Counted from the first letter of the stretch, positions 7,900 to 15,664 are shown. The stretch: 64,000 nucleotides of DNA from Smithella sp. (GCA_012510495.1 JAAZHX010000109.1:62001-126000), one strand, 5' to 3'. Numbers and translations: made by a program. Notes: generated by a model from the letters alone, not told the origin.

Positions 7900-8853
7900 A
7901 TGGTGGAGACAGCATTGAAAATGGTGGAAAAAGTTGAAATTCTGACCCTGCAGGACAACTACATCGAGATGACGGCCATGGACAACAATGCCGTCGTCAC
8001 ACGGGCCGCCCCATTAAAAGACGGTGAAATCAAAGCCTCTATTGGCGCGGAGCACGGTTTTTCAGCGCTGGTCAAGATTACGGCGGAAGGCAAAACGCGC
8101 GCGATGCTTTTTGATTTCGGCTTCTCTGAAAACGGCGCGGCGCAAAACGCTGAAACCCTGGGCATCGATCTCACGGACGTAGAAGCCGCGGCGCTCTCGC
8201 ACGGGCACAGCGACCATACCGGCGGCATGGCCAAGCTGGCGGCAATGACGGGCAGGACCGGCCTTCCGCTGGTTGTGCACCCGGCCGCTTTCCAGTCGCC
8301 GCGGTATCTTAAATTCAGCGAAGAATTCAAGATCTATTTTCCTCAATTCACGCGTGATATGGTCCGGCAGGCGGGCTTGTCCGTCATCGAAGCGGAGGGA
8401 CCGCATCCAATGCTGGACGGAACCGTTCTCTTTCTGGGCGGCATTCCGCATACCACGGATTTTGAAAAAGGCTGGCCCCTCCCCCATTCCCAGAAAGACG
8501 GCAAGGAAAGCTGGGACGCCATCGAGGATGATTCCTCCATCGTCATGCACATAAAGGACAAGGGATTGGTCATCTTATCCGGCTGCGCGCACGCGGGAAT
8601 TGTCAATACCGTTCAATACGCCGTTAAGACCACCGGCATTAGCAGGATTCACGCCGTCATGGGAGGATTCCATCTCTCCGGCCCGTTTTTCGAACCTCTG
8701 ATCGACCGGACAACCCTGGAGCTTCAGAAGATGGCTCCAGCCTACATCATTCCCACGCACTGCACCGGACGAAAAGCGATCATGGAAATGGAAAAACAGA
8801 TGCCGCAGCAGTTCATTTTGAATATGGCAGGAACAAAGCTGACATTTCAATAA
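7900..8853 (+). CDS. MBL-fold metallo-hydrolase (COG1237 type)
   Basis: 317 residues. The metal-binding motif LSHGHSDHTGGM lies near residue 90, and later histidines (GCAHAGIVNT, GGFHL, PTHCTG) complete the dinuclear site. This arrangement matches the COG1237 group named after the methanopterin-pathway dihydropterin phosphate synthase, but the group is broad and the substrate is unknown. Start at 7900 follows AAAGGAGG. About 114 nt of unassigned sequence separates it from the NifX-like gene, so it may be transcribed separately. Confidence 0.83.
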   Translation: MVETALKMVEKVEILTLQDNYIEMTAMDNNAVVTRAAPLKDGEIKASIGAEHGFSALVKITAEGKTRAMLFDFGFSENGAAQNAETLGIDLTDVEAAALSHGHSDHTGGMAKLAAMTGRTGLPLVVHPAAFQSPRYLKFSEEFKIYFPQFTRDMVRQAGLSVIEAEGPHPMLDGTVLFLGGIPHTTDFEKGWPLPHSQKDGKESWDAIEDDSSIVMHIKDKGLVILSGCAHAGIVNTVQYAVKTTGISRIHAVMGGFHLSGPFFEPLIDRTTLELQKMAPAYIIPTHCTGRKAIMEMEKQMPQQFILNMAGTKLTFQ

Positions 8854-8871
8854 AAATAAGGTAACGGGTGA

Positions 8872-8955
8872 CAGGACAATGTCGCGTGGGGTTTTAGCCC
8901 CGCTAATTGTCATGGTGAGCCAGTCGAACCATGAGCGATGGGTGACAGGATAACA
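8872..8955. repeat. Small repeat island with palindromes
   Basis: The intergenic stretch holds a near-direct repeat, GGGTGACAGGACAA and GGGTGACAGGATAA, flanking two small hairpins: GGGGTTTTAGCCCC and CATGGT...ACCATG. The segment GTGAGCCAGTCGAACCATGAG resembles the widespread REP-like palindromes of the TGAGCTTGTCGAA type. No ORF is present. Confidence 0.5.
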
Positions 8956-8991
8956 TGCACCATCCACTATCCACCAAACCAAGGAGCTTTC

Positions 8992-9468
8992 ATGACAAAA
9001 AAGGCTTTTCAGGATTATTACCCGGAGGATTTGAGCCACTGTTACGGCTGCGGCTCGCTCAATGAAAAAGGACTGCAAATCAAAAGTTTTTGGGACGGTG
9101 AAGAGGAGGCGGTCTGTATTTACACGCCCCGCGACCACCACACCGCCATTCCGGGTTTTGTTTACGGCGGGCTTATCGCCTCGCTTATCGACTGCCACGC
9201 CACCGGCACCGCGTCGGCGGCTCAATACCGCGCGGAGGGCCGGGAAATGGGCTCCGATCCGCCGATTCGATTCGTGACGGCGTCGCTGCATGTAGATTAT
9301 CTGCTCCCCACACCGATTGGCGTTCCTCTTGAAGTCCGGGGGAAAGTGAAGATGATCAAAGGCCGCCGGGTTGTTGTTGAGGCGCGCTTGCTGGCCGAAG
9401 GAAAGGTCTGCGCGAAAGGCGAGGTCGTCGTCGTCCAGATGCCGGAAAACATGCGGCCGGGCAAATAG
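8992..9468 (+). CDS. Hotdog-fold (PaaI-like) thioesterase family protein
   Basis: 158 residues. The order HCYGCGSLNEKGLQIKSFW, then GFVYGGLIASLIDCHATGTA, then SLHVDYLLPTP is the standard hotdog acyl-CoA thioesterase layout, with the Asp in LIDCH as a likely catalytic residue. The track starts at 8938, but the ATG at 8992 follows AAGGAG and is preferred. The likely reaction is hydrolysis of an acyl-CoA, substrate unknown. It lies 30 bp ahead of the EFR1 gene. Confidence 0.8.
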   Translation: MTKKAFQDYYPEDLSHCYGCGSLNEKGLQIKSFWDGEEEAVCIYTPRDHHTAIPGFVYGGLIASLIDCHATGTASAAQYRAEGREMGSDPPIRFVTASLHVDYLLPTPIGVPLEVRGKVKMIKGRRVVVEARLLAEGKVCAKGEVVVVQMPENMRPGK

Positions 9469-9498
9469 AAAATTGAACAATCAGACGATGGTAATGCT

Positions 9499-10323
9499 AT
9501 GATGAATTATTCCGTCAAAACCTTTTATTTCAGCGCCACGGAAACGACAAAGAAAATTGTGGCCGCAACGGCCAGAAAGCTTGCGGAGAGCCTGGGCGAA
9601 CAGGTGGCGGAAAATATTGATTTTACATTGCCGGATGCCAGAAGATCGCCTGCATCCTTTACGCCTCAAGACCTTGTGGTTGCCGGCATTCCTGTTTATG
9701 CGGGCCGAGTCCCAAATGTTTTATTGAAGTATCTCAATGAAACACAGGGGAACGGCGCGCTGGCCGTCGCCGTGGTGGTTTACGGCAACCGCCATTATGA
9801 CGACGCACTCGTCGAGTGGCGGGATATTCTGGAATCAAGAGGTTTTAAGGTCATTGCCGCAGGCGCGTTCATCGGCGAGCATTCCTTTTCCAGAATCCTG
9901 GGGCAAAACCGTCCTGACCCACAGGACATGTCCCGGGCCGCGGAATTTGCCGGGCTGATTTATCGAAAACTTACGGCTTCTCCCGAAGCCCGGCAGACCG
10001 TAACCGTTTCCGGTAACAAACCTTACCGTCCCTATTACCGACCCAAAGATAAGGACGGCAATCCCGCCTCCATCCTCAAGGTTGTTCCCAAAACCGGCGA
10101 CGACTGTATCCACTGCGGCCTCTGCGTCAGTCTTTGTCCTATGGGGTCCATTGATGCGGATGATGAATCCATCATAACGGGAATCTGCACCAAATGCTGC
10201 GCCTGCATAAAAAACTGCCCGGTGGAGGCAAAGTATTTTGACGACAAAAACTACCTTTGGCACAAGCAGGAATTGGAGGTTGCCTTTACTTCCCCACGAC
10301 GGGAGCCGGCATGGTTTTTATAA
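9499..10323 (+). CDS. EFR1-family flavodoxin-ferredoxin fusion
   Basis: 274 residues. The N-terminal half is flavodoxin-like, with the FMN phosphate loop FYFSATETTKKI and the AGIPVYAGRVPN loop. The C-terminal part has two [4Fe-4S] motifs, CIHCGLCVSLCP and CTKCCACIKNCP. This is the EFR1 layout, a presumed electron carrier in anaerobes. Two adjacent ATGs are possible (9499, 9502) and no strong Shine-Dalgarno is seen. A GAGCCGG/CCGGCTC inverted repeat spans the stop region. Confidence 0.85.
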   Translation: MMNYSVKTFYFSATETTKKIVAATARKLAESLGEQVAENIDFTLPDARRSPASFTPQDLVVAGIPVYAGRVPNVLLKYLNETQGNGALAVAVVVYGNRHYDDALVEWRDILESRGFKVIAAGAFIGEHSFSRILGQNRPDPQDMSRAAEFAGLIYRKLTASPEARQTVTVSGNKPYRPYYRPKDKDGNPASILKVVPKTGDDCIHCGLCVSLCPMGSIDADDESIITGICTKCCACIKNCPVEAKYFDDKNYLWHKQELEVAFTSPRREPAWFL

Positions 10324-10341
10324 ACGTCCGGCTCGTTGATC

Positions 10342-10370
10342 TTGACCAATGCAATGGATTCCGCTATCTA
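10342..10370 (+). promoter_or_regulatory. Sigma-70-like promoter of the sulfur-handling trio
   Basis: TTGACC at 10342-10347, a 17-bp spacer and TATCTA at 10365-10370, in the gap just upstream of the CoA-disulfide reductase gene. Spacing is ideal and both hexamers are reasonable matches. Confidence 0.55.
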
Positions 10371-10392
10371 TTAACTGTTTTTCAAGATTTTT

Positions 10393-10433
10393 AAATCATT
10401 CAACAGAACCATTTGAAAATGTTTCAATGATTT
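10393..10433. promoter_or_regulatory. Nested palindromes, candidate operator
   Basis: AAATCATT at 10393-10400 is repeated inverted as AATGATTT at 10426-10433. Inside lies a perfect 6+3+6 palindrome, TTGAAA-ATG-TTTCAA, at 10413-10427. Both sit between the predicted promoter and the Shine-Dalgarno of the next gene, a typical place for a repressor site. No regulator family is assigned. Confidence 0.45.
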
Positions 10434-10452
10434 CCAACAACAGGAGTACTTC

Positions 10453-12153
10453 ATGGCAAACCGAAAGAGAATTATCGTGATCGGCGGATCGGCCGCCGGC
10501 CCCAAAGCGGCGGCCAAAGCCCGCCGGATCGACAACGACGCCGAAGTCATCATTCTGCAAAAAGACGCGGATCTTTCGATGGCGTCCTGCGGATACCCGT
10601 ATTACGTCGGCGGCTTTTTCAACGACCGCAACCAGCTTTTGTGCACGCCGGCGGGCGTGGTGCGAAACCCCATGTTTTATCTGAACGCCAAGGACATCGA
10701 GGCGCGGGTCAATACCGAAGTCACGGCAATCGACCGGAAAAACAAAATCGTCTCGTGTAAGAATCTGGCAAACGGTGAAACAGGGACGCTGTCCTACGAC
10801 AAACTCATCATCGCAACCGGCTCCGTTCCGCGGATGCCCCCGGTTCCAGGAGTGGATCTTCAGGGCATCACCACGCTGCAGTCGATGAAAGACGCGGATT
10901 TTCTGCGCAAGATTCGCGACGAAGGCAAAATCAAAAAAGCGGTTGTCGTCGGCGGAGGGCTGATCGGCATCGAGACCTGCGAAGCGCTGCAACTGGCTGG
11001 CATTGAAATCAACGTCATCGAGCTTCTGCCGCAGCTTCTGACCTTCCTGGACTGGGAACTGGCCAAGCTGGTGGAAAACCACGTGAAAAGCAAGGGCGCC
11101 AATGTCATCACAGACAACGGCATCGCCGCTTTTCTGGGTGAAGACGGAAAGCTCACGGGCGTCAAGCTGCAAAACGGGACGGAGCTGCCGTGCGAGCTGG
11201 CGGTTGTGGCCATCGGCGTACGCCCCAATGTCAAACTGGCCAAAGAAGCCGGACTGAAAATCGGCGAACTGGGCGGGGTTGACGTCAACGAGCATATGCA
11301 GACTTCCGATCCGGACATCTATGCCGTGGGTGACTGCGTGGAAACCACCAGCCGCATCACCGGCAAGAAAGTGCTGGCGCCTTACGGCGATCTGGCCAAC
11401 CTTCAAGGACGTGTGGCGGGTGAAAACGCTGCTTCAGTCAACTGCGTGACGTTTCCGGGCACCATCCAGACAGGCATCTGCAAGGTGTTCGACTACGCGG
11501 CAGGATCCACGGGGCTTTCGGAAACAGCGGCCAAACGCCTGGGAATGGCCGACATCGTCACCGTCATCAACGCCAGTCCCGACAAGCCGGGCTTCATGGA
11601 AGGCAAGCTGCTGGTGACGAAGCTGATCGCGGATTCAAAGACCGGCCGTATTCTCGGCGCGCAATCCATCGGCCCCGGCAATGTCTCCAAACAGATTGCC
11701 CAGTGGGCAATGGCCATTCAGGGAAAGCTGACGGTTGAAGATCTCATCAACGCGGATTTGCCCTACGCTCCACCCTTCTCGCTGGCCATCGATCACTGCA
11801 TCGCCACGGCGCACATTCTGCAAAACAAAATGAAGGGCCGGATGACGGGGATCAGTTGCAAGGACGTTTATGACAAGCTCAATGCCGGCGAAAAACCGTT
11901 TATCATTGATACGCGGGGTCCGGAGGAATTTGAAGAAGTGCGTCTGGGCATCGGCGAGACGCTGATTCCGCTGGGGGCTATCCGCAAACGTCTCGGAGAA
12001 CTGCCCGAAGACAAAAACAAAGAAATCATCTGTTACTGTAAAATTTCACTGCGCGGTTACGAAGCAGCGCTGGCGCTGGAAGGCAACGGCTGGAAAAACG
12101 TGAAGGTCATGGAAGGCGGCATTATGGCGTGGCCGTATCCGCGGGAGAAATAA
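10453..12153 (+). CDS. CoA-disulfide reductase-like FAD oxidoreductase fused to a rhodanese domain
   Basis: 566 residues. Residues 1-450 are a class III pyridine-nucleotide-disulfide oxidoreductase: FAD-binding VIGGSAAGPKAAAKARR, redox cysteine in MASCGYPYYVGG near residue 43, NAD-binding VVVGGGLIGIETCEAL and a second FAD motif IYAVGDCVE. Residues 465-566 form a rhodanese domain (FIIDTRGPEEF) with catalytic loop CYCKISLRG. This matches the CoADR-RHD/NADH persulfide-reductase architecture, which reduces CoA-disulfide, persulfide or polysulfide. CAGGAG precedes the ATG. It abuts the DUF1858-like gene with no gap. Confidence 0.88.
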   Translation: MANRKRIIVIGGSAAGPKAAAKARRIDNDAEVIILQKDADLSMASCGYPYYVGGFFNDRNQLLCTPAGVVRNPMFYLNAKDIEARVNTEVTAIDRKNKIVSCKNLANGETGTLSYDKLIIATGSVPRMPPVPGVDLQGITTLQSMKDADFLRKIRDEGKIKKAVVVGGGLIGIETCEALQLAGIEINVIELLPQLLTFLDWELAKLVENHVKSKGANVITDNGIAAFLGEDGKLTGVKLQNGTELPCELAVVAIGVRPNVKLAKEAGLKIGELGGVDVNEHMQTSDPDIYAVGDCVETTSRITGKKVLAPYGDLANLQGRVAGENAASVNCVTFPGTIQTGICKVFDYAAGSTGLSETAAKRLGMADIVTVINASPDKPGFMEGKLLVTKLIADSKTGRILGAQSIGPGNVSKQIAQWAMAIQGKLTVEDLINADLPYAPPFSLAIDHCIATAHILQNKMKGRMTGISCKDVYDKLNAGEKPFIIDTRGPEEFEEVRLGIGETLIPLGAIRKRLGELPEDKNKEIICYCKISLRGYEAALALEGNGWKNVKVMEGGIMAWPYPREK

Positions 12154-12420
12154 ATGTCCGTAAAATCTGAAAATAATAAAGCCATCGCGGAGGATACCAT
12201 ACTCTTGGATGTTGTTTCCAACTGGCCGGCAACAGAAACAGCAATTAAAAAACACGACGAAAAGGCGGGAGTATGTTTGTGTTGCTCCTGCCTTTTCGAC
12301 ACCGTTGGAGACGTTGCCGTCCGTTTTTCTCTGGATAAGGACGCGTTTCTTCACGACCTGCAAAAAGCCGCCGGACAATCGCAAGAAAAAAACAAATCAC
12401 TCAAAGGAGAGCTGGCATGA
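12154..12420 (+). CDS. DUF1858-like (hybrid-cluster-associated redox disulfide) small protein
   Basis: 88 residues. The pattern AIAEDTILLDVVSNWPATE, then Cys residues in CLCCSCLFD, then FSLDKDAFLHDLQKA resembles DUF1858/TIGR03980 proteins, which carry a redox-active cysteine pair. Assignment rests on this pattern alone. It starts directly at the stop of the CoADR-rhodanese gene and overlaps the DsrE-like gene by ATGA, so it probably shares the sulfur or persulfide pathway. Confidence 0.65.
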   Translation: MSVKSENNKAIAEDTILLDVVSNWPATETAIKKHDEKAGVCLCCSCLFDTVGDVAVRFSLDKDAFLHDLQKAAGQSQEKNKSLKGELA

Positions 12421-12764
12421 AACAATACGCCCTTTTTGTCTTCAACGGAGATCCGATGTGTTTTATCCATGTGCTGCTCAACGCGCTGGATATGAAAGCC
12501 AAGGGTCATGAAGTAAGAATTATTCTGGAGGGAGCTTCAGTCAAACTGATTCCCGAACTGGTCAAACCAGAAAATCCGCTGAACGGATTATGGAAGAAGA
12601 ATTGTGAGGCCGGTCTTGTTGAAGGTGTCTGCAAGGCCTGTTCCAGTAAACTGGGGACTTTGGAAGCGGCGAATGAACAGGGCTTTAAGCTTCTTGACGA
12701 TATGTCCGGCCATCCGGGCATCGCGACATACCGTGATCAGGGATATGAAATCATTACCTTCTGA
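12417..12764 (+). CDS. DsrE-like protein
   Basis: 115 residues. Start MKQYALFVFNGDPMCFIHVLLNALDMKAKGHEVRIILEG gives the DsrE/DsrF-like alpha/beta fold, followed by GVCKACSSKLG (two cysteines three apart) and a C-terminal YEIITF strand. DsrE proteins carry persulfides in sulfur relay. Together with the rhodanese domain and the DUF1858-like protein it makes a plausible sulfane-sulfur transfer set. Confidence 0.75.
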   Translation: MKQYALFVFNGDPMCFIHVLLNALDMKAKGHEVRIILEGASVKLIPELVKPENPLNGLWKKNCEAGLVEGVCKACSSKLGTLEAANEQGFKLLDDMSGHPGIATYRDQGYEIITF

Positions 12765-12862
12765 TCCAGGCTTGTTTTGTTCATGCGTAACGTGTAAATG
12801 GAAAAAACAATAAATTAAGAAGATCAAATAAGATGAACTTGTAAAAGGTAACCCAAACCGTC

Positions 12863-12942
12863 ACCCCGGCGGATACCCTAAAGGGCACGAGTGCCGGGGT
12901 CCATAACCAACTGTAGTTACTGGATACCGGCTTTCGCCGGTA
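12863..12942. repeat. REP-like palindromic element pair
   Basis: Two hairpins lie in the 243-nt gap. ACCCCGGC (12863-12870) pairs with GCCGGGGT (12893-12900), and TACCGGC (12925-12931) pairs with GCCGGTA (12936-12942) around TTTC. The wording CACCCCGG...CCGGGGTCCA plus CTGGATACCGGCTTTCGCCGGTA matches a dispersed intergenic repeat common in environmental Proteobacteria (its translation gives PAKAGIQ). No gene is present. Confidence 0.65.
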
Positions 12943-13007
12943 AGACAAAAAGAGCGCGCAATTGATTTTTTACGAGGACGTCAAATAAAGAAAGGAGGCA
13001 ATAACGT

Positions 13008-13733
13008 ATGGCAAAGGAAATCAAGGCCGGCTGCGCCAGACCCACCGGCGGACCGGTCGGAGAAAAACCGGTAGCGAAAAAAGAAACCCCCGAACAATCC
13101 TTCATCAAGGAGGTGAAAAGCATGGTAACCGTCGGCAAGAAGGCTCCGGATTTTACGGCGCCCGCGTACCACAAGGGCAAATTCGTCAACGTTCAACTCT
13201 CCGAGTTTCTCGGGAAATGGGTGATCCTGTGCTTTTACCCCGGCGATTTCACATTTGTCTGAGCCACCGAAATCTCCGCGGTCGCGGAGAAATATCCCGA
13301 ATTCAAAAAACTGGGCGTTGAAGTTCTTTCCATGAGCGTGGACAGCGCCTTCGTCCACAAGATGTGGAACGACCATGAACTCTCCAAAATGGTCAAAGGC
13401 GGCGTGCCCTTCCCCATGCTCTCCGATGGAGGCGGAAAAGTGGGCAGCATCTTCGGCGTCTATCTGGAAGACGCGGGCGTGGAGGCCCGCGGCCGGTTCA
13501 TCATCGATCCCGACGGCGTCATTCAGGGTTTTGAAGTCCTAACCCCGCCGGTGGGACGCAATGTAATGGAAAGCATCCGCCAGATTCAGGCGTTCCAGCA
13601 CGTTCGCAAAACCAAGGGCGCGGAGGTGGCACCTTCCGGCTGGAGGCCCGGCAAAGCTACACTCAAACCCGGCCCCAATCTGGTGGGCAAAGTCTGGGAA
13701 GTCTGGAAAACCAAAATGGCGTTTGATGATTGA
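13008..13733 (+). CDS. Selenocysteine-containing peroxiredoxin (AhpC/Prx1 type), read through in-frame UGA
   Basis: The ORF track splits this gene at a TGA (13260-13262). The frame continues uninterrupted beyond it, and the junction [17 protein letters not shown] places the UGA exactly where AhpC-type enzymes have their peroxidatic cysteine. Total 241 residues with Sec at position 85. A SECIS-like hairpin follows. A 38-residue N-terminal extension ([14 protein letters not shown]) precedes the usual [18 protein letters not shown] supports the ATG at 13008. The segment [11 protein letters not shown] aligns with AhpC EVCPANW, so the resolving cysteine is Ala and the enzyme should be 1-Sec. Role: peroxide reduction in the cytoplasm. 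Confidence 0.93.
13260..13290 (+). promoter_or_regulatory. UGA-Sec codon and bacterial SECIS-like hairpin of the first selenoprotein
   Basis: After the UGA (13260-13262), TCTCCGC (13273-13279) pairs perfectly with GCGGAGA (13284-13290) around a GGTC loop. The loop begins 17 nt after the UGA and starts with GG, as in bacterial SECIS elements recognised by SelB, for which a UGA-to-loop distance of roughly 16-37 nt is known. Confidence 0.82.
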
Positions 13734-13753
13734 TTCTCCTGACCAACCTATGA

Positions 13754-13782
13754 GCGGGCGGCTCCGGTCTTGAGCCGCCCGC
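13754..13782 (+). terminator. Strong stem-loop between the two selenoprotein genes
   Basis: GCGGGCGGCTC (13754-13764) pairs perfectly over 11 bp with GAGCCGCCCGC (13772-13782) around CGGTCTT. It lies in the 75-nt gap after the first peroxiredoxin. CGCAAAAATC rather than a T-run follows on the plus strand, so it may be a Rho-type or stabilising hairpin rather than a complete intrinsic terminator. Confidence 0.5.
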
Positions 13783-13808
13783 CGCAAAAATCTCTCCGGG
13801 GAGGAAAC

Positions 13809-14354
13809 ATGCGACGAATTTCTCTGATATTCGCTTTGCTTTTCATCCTGGCGCCGGCGGCAGGCGTCAAAGCGGACGTCCAAGTGTCATCGCCTGAACG
13901 CGCGCAGGCCGCGCCCGATTTTACGTTGCCGGATCAGGACGGAAAAATGTGGAAACTCAGCGACACGCTGAAAGAATACCGCTCTGTGGTGCTCGCCTTT
14001 TATCCCAAAGACGACACCGGGGTTTGAATTCGCCAGTTTGTTGAGTTTCAACAAAACATAGAAAAATACGAAGCCAGAAAAGTTAAAATTTTAGGCCTCT
14101 CGAGGGATTCGGCCGACTCGCACCGCAAGTTCATTGCCAAACACGGCTTGAGCAAGATGACGCTGCTGGTGGACAAAAATGGTAAAATCGCCAAAACGTA
14201 CGACGCGGATCACTGGATATTGCCCCTGTCCAAACGCGTTTATCTGATCGTCGATCCGAACCTGAACATCCTTTACAGGAAAGACATGGGCTTTGGCCTG
14301 CTGCCGGACCAGACGCAAACGCTGATTGCGGAAATCGACCGCATGATCAAGTAA
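13809..14354 (+). CDS. Exported selenocysteine-containing peroxiredoxin (BCP/PrxQ-like), read through in-frame UGA
   Basis: The track shows two pieces (to 14027 and from 14148). Reading the TGA at 14025-14027 as Sec gives one 181-residue protein. The active-site segment is LAFYPKDDTGV-U-IRQFVEF, with Sec at residue 73 in place of the peroxidatic Cys of the FYPKDDTPGCT motif of BCP proteins. Downstream, VKILGLSRDSADSHRKF and KRVYLIVDPNLNIL are the expected core. The N-terminus MRRISLIFALLFILAPAAGVKA is a signal peptide, so it should act in the periplasm. No cysteine follows the Sec, so it is 1-Sec. GGGGAGGAAAC supports the ATG at 13809. Confidence 0.92.
14025..14055 (+). promoter_or_regulatory. 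UGA-Sec codon and SECIS-like hairpin of the second selenoprotein
   Basis: TTTGTTGA (14037-14044) pairs with TCAACAAA (14048-14055) around GTT. The loop G is 17 nt after the UGA (14025-14027), the same distance as in the upstream gene although stem sequences are unrelated. The stem is AU-rich and weaker than the first one. Confidence 0.72.
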
Positions 14355-14427
14355 AAAGACATTTCGGAACCGGACAACGGAGCGGTCCAAGAAAGACACG
14401 AAAGACCGTTACCCGGCTCCGGCAACT

Positions 14428-15600
14428 TCACTCCTGTTTGCTCCGGCGCTGATCAAAACGACGGCCATACAAAATACTGGCCATCGTCAGCCGAAGCATC
14501 TGGACGGTCCCGCCGGCCACACCCCACGCACGAGCGTCACGAAGCATCCGCTCCACCGGAAATTCCCGGCTGTAGCCGTAGCCCCCGAAGACCTGCATGG
14601 CTGCATTGGTCACCTCAATAACCATCTCATTGGCAAAACACTTGGCCATGGAAGCCTCGTAAACGGAAGGCAATCCCTGCCCCGCTCCCGCAGCGGCCCG
14701 GTAAACGAGAAGACGCGCCGCGTCGAGCTTCATTGCCATGTCCACGGTCATAAACTGGATCGCCTGGAACTCACAGATCGGCCGTCCAAACGCCTGACGC
14801 GTCTGGGCATAGGCAATGGCCTCGTTGAGGGCGCCTCCGGCAACCCCCAGACACATGGCTGCATTGCCGCACCGCTCGATGTCGAAGGTCAGCATCAGCT
14901 TATTGAATTCACCGGCCCTGATGACCAGATTTTTCTTGGGAACCCGCACATCCTCAAAAATCAGTTCGCAGGAAGGCATGCCTCGGAGGCCGAGAAAATC
15001 TTCCTGCTTGCCAAAGCTGAACCCGGGCAACCCTTTTTCGACCAGCAGACCGCCAATCCCCTTGTAACCGGGGATGTCTCCGAAGCGGGTGTAAACAAAG
15101 TAATGGCTTGCGTGCCCGCCGCCCGTGATAAAAACCTTTCGGCCGTTAAGGATGTAATGATCACCGTCATCAACGGCTTTTGTGCTCAAAGACGTCAGGT
15201 CCGAACCGGCTTCCGGCTCCGTCATGCAGACGGATACACTGAGATCTCCCTTGCACACCCCCGGAACAATGGTTTTTCTCTGCTCTTCGGTCCCGAACAT
15301 ATCGATGACTCGCACCGGTCCCACATTAGACTCGAAGATCGGTCCTGCGATGATGGGGCTGTATTTGGCCATTTCCTCAATTGCCAGCAGGGCATTGAGC
15401 GCCGGCTGTCCACCGCCGCCGTAGTCCGGTGAAAGCGTCATCCCCAGCAATCCCATCTTTCCATATTTTCCAAGCAGATCGGCCGGAAATTCCCCCGATC
15501 GGTCAATTTGCACCGCTCGTTCCTTCAGCTTCTCCCGTTCCCCCATAGTCTGAAGCGTTCGAATCAACATCTTTTGTTCATCATTCAATGAAAAATCCAT
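14428..15600 (-). CDS. Acyl-CoA dehydrogenase family protein
   Basis: 390 residues with the full family layout: N-terminal helical domain, flavin and substrate motifs VSVCMTEPEAGSDL and YILNGRKVFITGG, and the C-terminal FGGYGYSREFPVERMLRDAR. The Glu of the common YEGT motif is missing (GVAGGTVQML), but LTFDIERCGNA has a Glu where isovaleryl-CoA and long-chain enzymes keep their catalytic base (LDLERL). A branched or unusual acyl-CoA substrate is therefore inferred. AAAAGGAG precedes the ATG. It is the last gene of the minus-strand catabolic operon and converges with the selenoprotein genes. Confidence 0.9.
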   Translation of the reverse strand: MDFSLNDEQKMLIRTLQTMGEREKLKERAVQIDRSGEFPADLLGKYGKMGLLGMTLSPDYGGGGQPALNALLAIEEMAKYSPIIAGPIFESNVGPVRVIDMFGTEEQRKTIVPGVCKGDLSVSVCMTEPEAGSDLTSLSTKAVDDGDHYILNGRKVFITGGGHASHYFVYTRFGDIPGYKGIGGLLVEKGLPGFSFGKQEDFLGLRGMPSCELIFEDVRVPKKNLVIRAGEFNKLMLTFDIERCGNAAMCLGVAGGALNEAIAYAQTRQAFGRPICEFQAIQFMTVDMAMKLDAARLLVYRAAAGAGQGLPSVYEASMAKCFANEMVIEVTNAAMQVFGGYGYSREFPVERMLRDARAWGVAGGTVQMLRLTMASILYGRRFDQRRSKQE

Positions 15601-15664
15601 TTACTATTCTCCTTTTATCTTGATCGCTCCATCAGCCGGATAAGCGCCCAAATATCCGGGCTGT

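Noticed and set aside
13251-14030. TGA codons at 13260 and 14025 as true stops or as sequencing frameshifts
   Set aside because: Frames continue without shift, the UGA replaces the catalytic Cys in both, and SECIS-like hairpins follow.
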